Origin: Nocardioidaceae bacterium
Lineage (GTDB): Bacteria > Actinomycetota > Actinomycetes > Propionibacteriales > Nocardioidaceae
Reading direction: 5' to 3'
Length of the DNA: 9,105 bases
Assembly (NCBI GenBank): GCA_025966335.1
Contig: JAICRS010000114.1
Coordinates: forward strand, 1-9,105
Position 1 is the first letter of the stretch. Each line of letters starts with the position of its first letter. The notes beneath the pieces were generated by a model, which saw only the letters and a program-made list of their open reading frames with translations, had not been told where the DNA came from and made no database searches. Positions 1 to 5,707 of this stretch are shown piece by piece. The translations under genes and the position numbers were made by a program.

Positions 1-43
1 GTCGTCCACGACCCGTGCACGTGCCACAGCAAGATCCGCATTC
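1..43. other. Window edge, no gene assigned
   Basis: These bases lie beyond the stop codon of the leftward dehydrogenase gene. They contain a short inverted repeat (GTCGT at 1-5, ACGAC at 8-12) and a small palindrome (CGTGCACG at 14-21). The loop of the first is only two bases and no T-run follows, so I do not call a terminator. The stretch could be the end of a neighbouring gene outside the window. Confidence 0.3.
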
Positions 44-1360
44 CTACCTCGTCCCTCTTCCCAGTGCGTGAAAGTCCCAGCCGGCGGCGCGCCAGCGGTC
101 GGGGTCGAGCGCCAGCCGCCCGTCGATGATCCGAGGATGGCGCACCACGTCGATCAACGCGGCCGGGTCGATGGTGCCGAACTCCGGCCAGTCGGTGAGG
201 ACGAGGGTGATGTCGGCATTCCGGCAAGCGTCCTCGACGCTGTTGGCGATGCCCAGTCGCGGTTGCGCGCGGTGTGCGTTGGTGTTGGCGGCGGGGTCGT
301 AGACACAGACCTGGGCACCGCGCGCCTGCAACGTGGCTGCGACGTCGAGCGCGGGGGAGTCACGGACGTCGTCGGAGCCGGCCTTGAACGCTGCTCCCAG
401 CACCGCGACGGTGCTTCCCGTCGCACGGCCGCCCACCATGTCCACCGCCATGTTGACCGTGCGGGCCCGCTGGCGCATGTTGATCGCGTCCACCTCGCGC
501 AGCAGTGCAACCGGATCTCCGACGCCCAGCTCCTCCGCGCGTACGGCGAAGGCCCTGGTGTCCTTGGGCAGACAGCCGCCGCCGAAGCCGACGCCGGGGG
601 TGAGGAACTTCGACCCGATCCGGTCGTCATAGCCGAGGATCTGGGTCAGGTCACCGACATCGGCGTCCGCGGCTTCGCAGACTTCGGCCAGGAGGTTCAC
701 CAGGGAGATCCGGGCAGCGAGCATCACGTTGGCCGAGACCTTCGCCAGCTCGGCGGTCGCCAGGTCGGTGCGCACGGCCGGGACGCCCGCGGTGAGCATC
801 GGTGCGTAGACCTCGCACAGGGTCTGGTAGCCGACGTTGCCGTCGACGCCGAAGACCAGCCGGTCCGGGTGCAGCGAGTCCTCGACGGCATGTCCCTCAC
901 GCAGGAACTCAGGGTTCCAGGCGAGGTCCACGTCGTCGCCGGCCGGTGCGGTTGCGCGGAGCCGGTCGCGGACCTGCAGCGCCGTCCCCACCGGAACCGT
1001 CGACTTGCCGACGACGAGGCAGGGGCGGTCCAGCAGCGGTGCCAGCGACTCGACCGAGGACCACAGCGCGGTCAGGTCCGCAGCATGGCTCCCGGCCCGT
1101 TGGGGCGTCCCGACGCACAGGAAGTGCACGTCCGCCGAGGCAGCCGCCGCGTAGTCGGCAGTGAAGCTCAGCGAGCCGGACTCCACCCCTTGTCGCAGAA
1201 GCGCGTCGAGGCCTGGTTCGTGGAAGGGTGCGGCACCGGCGGCCAGCCGCTTGATCTGGTCGGCGTTGGTGTCGACTCCCACGACCTGGTGGCCGCACGA
1301 CGCGAGACAGGCGGCATGCGTGGCGCCCAGGTAGCCGGTTCCGATCACTGAGACACGCAT
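44..1360 (-). CDS. ugd: UDP-glucose 6-dehydrogenase family protein
   Basis: This 438-residue protein belongs to the UDP-glucose/GDP-mannose dehydrogenase family. Members oxidise a nucleotide sugar twice with NAD, typically UDP-glucose to UDP-glucuronate, in the cytoplasm. The N-terminus is a Rossmann fold with GTGYLG at residues 7-12 and an acidic D30 ending strand two. KSTVPVGT (119-126) and NPEFLREG (149-156) are family signatures. K207 and N211 lie in the central helix. The catalytic cysteine is C263 in GFGGGCLPKD (258-267). A C-terminal UDP-binding domain follows, and the length is normal for the family. The ATG at 1360 is chosen because it places the Rossmann strand directly at the N-terminus. 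The open frame extends back to 1543, but the extra 61 residues look random and would overlap the divergent gene. There is no Shine-Dalgarno sequence; see the -10 element at 1368-1373. The gene is transcribed away from the heptose operon. It may supply an acidic sugar for the same glycan, but substrate identity (UDP-glucose versus another NDP-sugar) is inferred from family only. Confidence 0.9.
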   Translation of the reverse strand: MRVSVIGTGYLGATHAACLASCGHQVVGVDTNADQIKRLAAGAAPFHEPGLDALLRQGVESGSLSFTADYAAAASADVHFLCVGTPQRAGSHAADLTALWSSVESLAPLLDRPCLVVGKSTVPVGTALQVRDRLRATAPAGDDVDLAWNPEFLREGHAVEDSLHPDRLVFGVDGNVGYQTLCEVYAPMLTAGVPAVRTDLATAELAKVSANVMLAARISLVNLLAEVCEAADADVGDLTQILGYDDRIGSKFLTPGVGFGGGCLPKDTRAFAVRAEELGVGDPVALLREVDAINMRQRARTVNMAVDMVGGRATGSTVAVLGAAFKAGSDDVRDSPALDVAATLQARGAQVCVYDPAANTNAHRAQPRLGIANSVEDACRNADITLVLTDWPEFGTIDPAALIDVVRHPRIIDGRLALDPDRWRAAGWDFHALGRGTR

Positions 1361-1367
1361 GCGCGCC

Positions 1368-1373
1368 ACGCTA
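1368..1373 (-). promoter_or_regulatory. Candidate -10 element of a leaderless promoter for the dehydrogenase gene
   Basis: On the minus strand this reads TAGCGT, which fits the actinobacterial -10 pattern TANNNT. Exactly seven bases separate it from the A of the ATG at 1360, so transcription would begin at or next to the start codon. Leaderless transcripts with this geometry are common in actinobacteria. The absence of any Shine-Dalgarno sequence before the ATG agrees with this. No good -35 is visible. The assignment is an inference from spacing and motif. Confidence 0.45.
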
Positions 1374-1408
1374 CCGGGCTGACTTGCTTCATTCGGGTGT
1401 TCGAGAAA

Positions 1409-1463
1409 GAACCGCTTCGCCGCCGCGAACCGTTTGTCGGTAGGAGAAGTGGGAACCGCTTCG
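1409..1463 (+). repeat. Three direct GAACCGYTT repeats, possible operator
   Basis: GAACCGCTTCG occurs identically at 1409-1419 and 1453-1463. A related copy, GAACCGTTT, lies at 1427-1435. Start-to-start distances are 18 and 26 bases. All three are in the same orientation within the only intergenic region of the window. Clustered direct repeats between divergent genes often bind a regulator, but no regulator gene is in the window and the motif is not one I can name. GAACC also resembles the -35 of ECF-sigma promoters, which is an alternative reading. Confidence 0.4.
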
Positions 1464-1468
1464 GCACA

Positions 1469-1492
1469 CCGGGCTTGAGCCCAGAGGCCCGG
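1469..1492 (+). repeat. GC-rich inverted repeat before the carbamoyltransferase start
   Basis: CCGGGC (1469-1474) can pair with GCCCGG (1487-1492) across a 12-base loop. An alternative, smaller pairing is GGGCT (1471-1475) with AGCCC (1478-1482), which has an unlikely two-base loop. The right arm covers the first two bases of the GGAG at 1491-1494, the likely ribosome site for the ATG at 1503. In the mRNA it could limit access to that site. Six-base GC stems arise often by chance in DNA this rich in G+C. Confidence 0.25.
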
Positions 1493-1517
1493 AGATGCAG
1501 ACATGCCGATCGCGGAG
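1491..1517 (+). promoter_or_regulatory. Two alternative ribosome binding sites for the carbamoyltransferase gene
   Basis: GGAG at 1491-1494 lies eight bases before the ATG at 1503. A second GGAG at 1514-1517 lies six bases before an in-frame GTG at 1524. Both are usable, so the start is ambiguous by seven residues. Starting at the GTG would give an N-terminus of MKVLGIN, close to the usual beginning of this family. Confidence 0.45.
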
Positions 1518-3161
1518 CACAGTGTGAAAGTCCTGGGAATCAACGCCCTCTTTCATGATCCGGCCGCAGCGCTGGTGGTCGATGGCCAGACCGTGGCCGC
1601 TGCGGAGGAGGAACGTTTCTCCCGCCGCAAGCACGGCCACCGGCCGGTGCCGTTCGCGGCCTGGGAGCTCCCGGAGCTGGCCGCACGCTGGTGTCTCGCC
1701 GAGGCAGGCCTGGACATCTCCGACATCGACGCGGTCGCCTACTCCTACGACCCCGAGCTGGCCCGGCCGGCCGACGAGCTCGGGCTCGACGACCCGTGGG
1801 ACCACCTGCGCCAGACCTACGCGCAGCGTGCCCCGGGCTTCCTCGCGTCCGCGCTGCCCGGCCTCGATCCGGCCGCGGTTCGGTTCGTCCCGCACCACGT
1901 CGCGCATGCCGCTTCGGCGGGACTCGCCGCGCCGCACGGCGATGCCGACGTGCTCGTCCTCGACGGACGTGGTGAGTCCGCGAGCCACCTGGCCGGGCGC
2001 TACACGGCCGGAGAGCTGGAGGTCTTCCACACCCAGCGGCTGCCGCACTCGCTGGGACTGCTCTACGAGGACGTCACCGAGCACCTGGGCTTCCTGCGCA
2101 GCAGCGACGAGTACAAGGTGATGGCGCTGGCCTCCCACGGCACACCCAGGTTCCGCGACGAGCTGCGGCGCAGGGTCTACGCCACCGACGACGGCGGCTT
2201 TCACACCGACCCGATCGACTGGGGGAGCCTGGTCAAGCTCCGGCACCCGGACGAGCCCTGGCCCCAGGACCACGCGGACCTCGCGGCCAGTGTGCAGAAG
2301 CGGCTCGAGGAGGTTCTGCTCGACCTCGCCGGGTGGCTGCACGGCCACACCGGCGGACGCACGCTCACCCTCGCCGGCGGCGTGGCCCTCAACTGCGTGG
2401 CCAACACGCGGATCTTCGACGAGAGCCCGTACGACGACGTGTGGGTCCAGCCTGCAGCGGGCGACTCGGGGACTGCGCTCGGTGGTGCCCTGCACGTCGC
2501 GCAGACGGAGGGGGACCTGCCGCGGCCGATGCCCGGCGCCGATCTCGGACGTGGCTGGGGCGACGCCGACATCGAGGCAAGGCTGACCACAGCACGGCTG
2601 CCGTTCGAGCGACCGGACGACGTCGCCGACGAGGTCGCCCGGTGTCTGGCCGACAACGGCGTGGTGGCCTGGTTCCAGGGGCGCAGCGAGTACGGTCCCC
2701 GTGCGCTCGGCCACCGCTCGTTGCTCGCCCATCCCGGTCACGAGAAGAACCTGGAGCGCCTCAACGACGTCAAGGGACGCGAGCAGTTCCGCCCCGTCGC
2801 GCCCATGGTCCTCGCCGACCGGGCCCGCGACATCTTCTCCCGGGGCCCGTTGCCCTCGCCGTACATGCTGTTCGTGCACGACGTGGCCCGCTCCTGGCAG
2901 GAGCGGATCCCGGCCGTGGTGCACGTGGACGGCACCGCACGGGTGCAGACCGTGGATCCCTCCGACGAGCCTCTGGTCGCCCGGATGCTCCAGGGGTTCG
3001 AACGCCGCACCGGTATCCCCGTGGTGATCAACACGAGCCTGAACACGGCCGGGCGGCCGATGGTCGACGATCCGCGGGACGCGCTTGAGTGCTTCGGTTC
3101 GGCGCCCGTCGACCTGCTTGCGATCGGTCCGTTCGTCGTCCGTCGCGCGAAGGCGGCCTGA
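1503..3161 (+). CDS. NodU/CmcH-family O-carbamoyltransferase
   Basis: This 552-residue protein is a carbamoyltransferase of the NodU/CmcH/TobZ family. The family moves a carbamoyl group from carbamoyl phosphate, through carbamoyl-adenylate, to a hydroxyl of a sugar or antibiotic. The N-terminal Kae1-like domain starts with VLGINALFHD (10-19) and has AAEEERFSRRKHG (33-45). It also has the metal-binding HHVAHA (131-136), LDGRGE (153-158), EYKVMALA (203-210), AGGVALNC (291-298) and QPAAGDSGTALGG (316-328). The C-terminal YrdC-like domain carries FQGRSEYGPRALGHRS (391-406) and KGREQFRPVAP (424-434). Domain order and length are complete. The ATG at 1503 is listed, but the GTG at 1524 is equally possible. 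The gene opens the operon and its TGA shares one base with the next ATG. Its place with heptose genes suggests the acceptor is a heptose or a sugar attached to it, by analogy with the 7-O-carbamoyl-heptose of Pseudomonas aeruginosa LPS core (WapO). The acceptor is inference. Confidence 0.93.
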   Translation: MPIAEHSVKVLGINALFHDPAAALVVDGQTVAAAEEERFSRRKHGHRPVPFAAWELPELAARWCLAEAGLDISDIDAVAYSYDPELARPADELGLDDPWDHLRQTYAQRAPGFLASALPGLDPAAVRFVPHHVAHAASAGLAAPHGDADVLVLDGRGESASHLAGRYTAGELEVFHTQRLPHSLGLLYEDVTEHLGFLRSSDEYKVMALASHGTPRFRDELRRRVYATDDGGFHTDPIDWGSLVKLRHPDEPWPQDHADLAASVQKRLEEVLLDLAGWLHGHTGGRTLTLAGGVALNCVANTRIFDESPYDDVWVQPAAGDSGTALGGALHVAQTEGDLPRPMPGADLGRGWGDADIEARLTTARLPFERPDDVADEVARCLADNGVVAWFQGRSEYGPRALGHRSLLAHPGHEKNLERLNDVKGREQFRPVAPMVLADRARDIFSRGPLPSPYMLFVHDVARSWQERIPAVVHVDGTARVQTVDPSDEPLVARMLQGFERRTGIPVVINTSLNTAGRPMVDDPRDALECFGSAPVDLLAIGPFVVRRAKAA

Positions 3162-4660
3162 TGGGTTCCGCACTGACCTCGATCGTCATCCCGACCGTCG
3201 GCAGACCGAGCCTGCGGGTGCTCCTGGAAGCGCTCGCTACGGGATCCCGGCGGGTCACGGCACCGGTCGTCGTGGTCGACGACCGGCCGGCCGGACCACC
3301 GCTCGGCCCTGACCTGGCCGACATCGGGCTGGAGACGCTGCGCGTCCTGCGGGCCGGAGGCGGCGGCCCGGCACGGGCACGCAATATCGGCTGGCGGCAC
3401 ACCCGGACCACGTGGGTGAGCTTCCTCGACGACGATGTGGTGCCCGACGCCGACTGGTATGCCCGGCTGCACGACGACCTGGCCGGGCTCGGCTCCGATG
3501 TGGCCGGCAGCCAGGGCCGGGTGCGAGTGCCGCTGCCCGACGGCCGTCGCCCGACGGACTGGGAGCGTGGCACCGCGGGTCTGGCCGACGCGACCTGGAT
3601 CACCGCCGACATGAGCTTTCGCCGTGACGCCCTGGCCGCCGTCGGCGGCTTCGACGAGCGGTTCCCGCGGGCCTTCCGCGAGGACGCCGACCTCGGCCTG
3701 CGGGTGAGCCGGTGTCAGGGGAGGATCGTGCGCGGACAGCGCTGGATCACCCACCCGGTGCGACCCTCCGACGACTGGGCCAGCGTCCGTCAGCAGAAGG
3801 GCAACGCCGACGACTTCCTGATGCGACGGCTCCACGGCCGGGACTGGCGCGCACGCGTCCACGCCCCCCACGGTCGCCGGATCCGGCACCTGCTGACAGC
3901 CGGCAGCGGCGCGTCCTCGGCCGCTGCCGCGGTGCTCGGACACCGCCGGACCGCGATCGTCGCGGCACTGGCCTGGCTCGTCGGCACCGGCGAGCTGGCC
4001 TGGCGACGCATCGCATCCGGCCCCCGGGACCGGGACGAGGTCCGACGGATGCTGCTGACCAGCGCCGCGATCCCGTTCGCCGCCACCTGGCACAGTGCCT
4101 CTGGTCTGTGGCGACACCGTCACGCCCCGCCCTGGCGCGGAGTCCCCGACGCGGTGCTCTTCGACCGCGACGGCACGCTGGTCCACGACGTCCCCTACAA
4201 CGGCGACCCGACCCTGGTCCGGCCGGTCGACGGCGTCCGGGAGGCGCTGGACCGGCTGCGCGCGACAGGGGTCCGCGTCGGCGTGGTCACCAACCAGTCC
4301 GGCGTCGGCTCCGGACGGATCACGCCCGGCGACGTACACGCGGTGAACGGCCGGATCGACGAGCTGCTCGGCCCGTTCGACGCCTGGCAGGTCTGCCCTC
4401 ACGACCGGAACGACGGCTGCACCTGCCGCAAGCCCGCACCGGGGATGATCAAGGCCGCCTGCGCGGACCTCGGCGTGGAGACGTCGCGGTGCGTGGTGGT
4501 CGGCGACATCGGCAGCGACCTCGAGGCCGCCGAGGCGGCCGGCGCGCGCGGCGTGCTCGTGCCGACCCCGGCGACCCGGACGGTGGAGGTGGAGGCGGCG
4601 GAGCAGGTCTGCACCGATGTGACCGCGGCCGTCGACCAGATCCTGGCGGGGCACTGGTGA
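3161..4660 (+). CDS. GT2 glycosyltransferase fused to GmhB-type heptose-bisphosphate phosphatase
   Basis: This is a two-domain protein of 499 residues. Residues about 5-230 form a GT-A fold family 2 glycosyltransferase. It has SIVIPTVGRPS (7-17), VVVVDDRP (36-43), ARARNIGW (71-78), the metal-binding DDD (90-92) and an ED pair (174-175) as probable catalytic base. A linker of about 100 residues (about 231-328) has weakly hydrophobic stretches (about 251-275 and 297-310) that might touch the membrane. Residues about 329-499 are a HAD-IIIA phosphatase with DRDGT (335-339; D335 nucleophile, D337 acid/base), TNQSG (377-381), zinc ligands C412, H414, C420 and C422, RKPAPGM (423-429) and VVGDIGSD (446-453). 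This arrangement matches GmhB, which removes the 7-phosphate of D-glycero-D-manno-heptose 1,7-bisphosphate. No separate gmhB is seen, so this domain should fill that step between the two HldE activities. A weak GAAGG (3149-3153) precedes the ATG, which overlaps the upstream stop (TGATG). The GT donor and acceptor are unknown. Confidence 0.9.
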   Translation: MGSALTSIVIPTVGRPSLRVLLEALATGSRRVTAPVVVVDDRPAGPPLGPDLADIGLETLRVLRAGGGGPARARNIGWRHTRTTWVSFLDDDVVPDADWYARLHDDLAGLGSDVAGSQGRVRVPLPDGRRPTDWERGTAGLADATWITADMSFRRDALAAVGGFDERFPRAFREDADLGLRVSRCQGRIVRGQRWITHPVRPSDDWASVRQQKGNADDFLMRRLHGRDWRARVHAPHGRRIRHLLTAGSGASSAAAAVLGHRRTAIVAALAWLVGTGELAWRRIASGPRDRDEVRRMLLTSAAIPFAATWHSASGLWRHRHAPPWRGVPDAVLFDRDGTLVHDVPYNGDPTLVRPVDGVREALDRLRATGVRVGVVTNQSGVGSGRITPGDVHAVNGRIDELLGPFDAWQVCPHDRNDGCTCRKPAPGMIKAACADLGVETSRCVVVGDIGSDLEAAEAAGARGVLVPTPATRTVEVEAAEQVCTDVTAAVDQILAGHW

Positions 4661-5706
4661 CCCGCACCCTCGTGGTCCGGCTCGACAACGCCGGCGACGT
4701 CCTGCTGGCCGGCCCCGCCGTGCGGGCAGCCGCCGCCGGGTCCGATCACCTGACGGTTCTGGCCGGGCCGAACGGCAGCGCCGCGGCCAGGCTCCTGGAC
4801 GGTGTCGACGAGGTGCTGGAGTGGACCTGTCCCTGGATCGCCCCGGATGCCGACCCGGTCGACGCCGACGAGATCACCGCCCTGACCGAGCGGCTGGCCG
4901 AGCGGAGCTTCGACAGGGCGCTCGTGCTGACCTCCTTCCACCAGTCACCGCTGCCCACTGCCCTGCTGCTCCGGCTGGCCGGCGTGCGGTGGGTGGGCGC
5001 GATCAGCGAGGACTACCCGGGCTCGCTGCTGGACCTGCGGCACCGGGTCGACGGCGACCTCCCCGAGGCCGAGCGGGCACGGTCGCTGGCGCTGGCTGCC
5101 GGGTTCGAGCTCCCCGAGGGCGACGACGGCTCGCTGCGGGTGCGCCGGCCGCTGCCGGACGTCTCGCACCTCGTCCCCACGACGCCGTACGTCGTCCTGC
5201 ACCCCGGCACATCCGTCCCGGCACGAGCGTGGCCCGTTGAGCGCTTCGCGCAGACCCGCCGGATGCTGGAGGACACCGGGTGGACCGTGGTGGTCACCGG
5301 AGCACCCGGCGAGAAGGCGCTGACCGAGCTGGTCTGTGACGGCACGGCGGCCGTGGACCTGGCCGGCCGGACATCTCTGGACGAGCTGGCCGCGGTGCTC
5401 GACCGGGCGGCCGCCGTGGTCGTCGGCAACACCGGACCCGCGCACCTCGCCGCGGCCGTAGGTACCCCCGTCGTGTCGCTGTTCGCGCCGACCGTCCCTG
5501 CGGCCCGATGGGCGCCCTACCGGGTCCCGCGGGTGCTGCTCGGCGACCAGGACGCGGTGTGCCGCGACACCCGAGTGACCCGCTGCCCCGTTTCGGGGCA
5601 CCCCTGCCTCACCTCGGTGACGGCAGCAGATGTGTTGAGGGCGGTCGAGAAGCTGTGCGGCTGCGTCGGATCCGATCGCCGAGGCCGGCTGGCCGAGGAG
5701 GTGTGA
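4657..5706 (+). CDS. GT9 (heptosyltransferase-family) glycosyltransferase
   Basis: This 349-residue protein belongs to glycosyltransferase family 9, the ADP-heptose:LPS heptosyltransferase family (WaaC, WaaF, RfaQ). The N-terminal domain begins VRLDNAGDVLLAGPAVRA (7-24). D14 in the GDVL motif corresponds to the catalytic aspartate of WaaC. The C-terminal nucleotide-binding domain has LHPGTSVPARAWP (181-193), VVVTGAPGE (211-219) and the signature GNTGPAHLAAAVGTPVVSLF (257-276). No signal peptide or membrane helix is seen; family members act at the inner face of the membrane. The GTG start at 4657 overlaps the preceding TGA by four bases (GTGA), and there is no strong Shine-Dalgarno sequence, so translation is probably coupled. 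With the ADP-heptose genes alongside, ADP-heptose is the natural donor. The acceptor is unknown because actinobacteria lack lipid A/Kdo. The C-terminal tail (about 300-349) has several cysteines and is not explained by the family motifs. Confidence 0.88.
   Translation: MTRTLVVRLDNAGDVLLAGPAVRAAAAGSDHLTVLAGPNGSAAARLLDGVDEVLEWTCPWIAPDADPVDADEITALTERLAERSFDRALVLTSFHQSPLPTALLLRLAGVRWVGAISEDYPGSLLDLRHRVDGDLPEAERARSLALAAGFELPEGDDGSLRVRRPLPDVSHLVPTTPYVVLHPGTSVPARAWPVERFAQTRRMLEDTGWTVVVTGAPGEKALTELVCDGTAAVDLAGRTSLDELAAVLDRAAAVVVGNTGPAHLAAAVGTPVVSLFAPTVPAARWAPYRVPRVLLGDQDAVCRDTRVTRCPVSGHPCLTSVTAADVLRAVEKLCGCVGSDRRGRLAEEV
5696..5701 (+). promoter_or_regulatory. Strong Shine-Dalgarno sequence for the GT4 gene
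   Basis: AGGAGG lies six bases before the ATG at 5708 and overlaps the last codons of the GT9 gene. It fixes the GT4 start and marks the one operon junction where the genes do not overlap (one base apart), suggesting independent and efficient initiation here. Confidence 0.8.
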
Positions 5707-5707
5707 G

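Larger units (their letters stand above)
1361..1502. promoter_or_regulatory. Divergent intergenic control region
   Basis: This 142-base gap between the outward-facing dehydrogenase and carbamoyltransferase starts must hold the promoters of both transcripts. Its middle part (about 1381-1460) is visibly richer in A and T than the genes. It contains a leaderless-type -10 for the left gene, three GAACCGYTT repeats and a GC-rich stem just before the right gene. No convincing housekeeping -35/-10 pair for the rightward operon is visible. GAACC at 1409-1413 and CGTT at 1431-1434, 17 bases apart, resemble an ECF-sigma promoter, but this is weak because the same GAACC motif is part of the repeats. Confidence 0.6.

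Noticed and set aside
1..23. Inverted repeat GTCGT/ACGAC and nearby palindromes as a terminator for the leftward gene
   Set aside because: The arms are only five bases with a two-base loop, and there is no T-run in the transcribed direction.
1409..1436. ECF-sigma promoter (GAACC, 17 bases, CGTT) for the rightward operon
   Set aside because: The match is short and the -35-like part belongs to a repeated motif, so it cannot be told from an operator; mentioned only as a possibility.
1361..1543. Longer N-terminus for the leftward dehydrogenase, reaching back to 1543
   Set aside because: The extra 61 residues show no family similarity, would overlap the divergent carbamoyltransferase start, and the Rossmann strand begins right at the ATG at 1360.
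3089..3160. Earlier start for the GT2-phosphatase gene
   Set aside because: It would add 24 residues without family character inside the carbamoyltransferase end; the ATG at 3161 is next to the GT2 strand and fits the stop/start overlap.
1389..3173. Long open frame on the minus strand opposite the carbamoyltransferase
   Set aside because: It is a mirror of a strongly supported gene. High G+C makes stops rare on the opposite strand, and the translation shows no recognisable domain.
2738..4654. Long minus-strand open frame opposite the carbamoyltransferase end and the GT2-phosphatase gene
   Set aside because: It runs across a gene junction on the other strand, has low-complexity composition and no motifs.
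3712..4656. Upstream extension of the GT9 frame
   Set aside because: The extension is an out-of-frame read of the GT2-phosphatase gene. The GT9 N-terminal strand starts right after the GTG at 4657.
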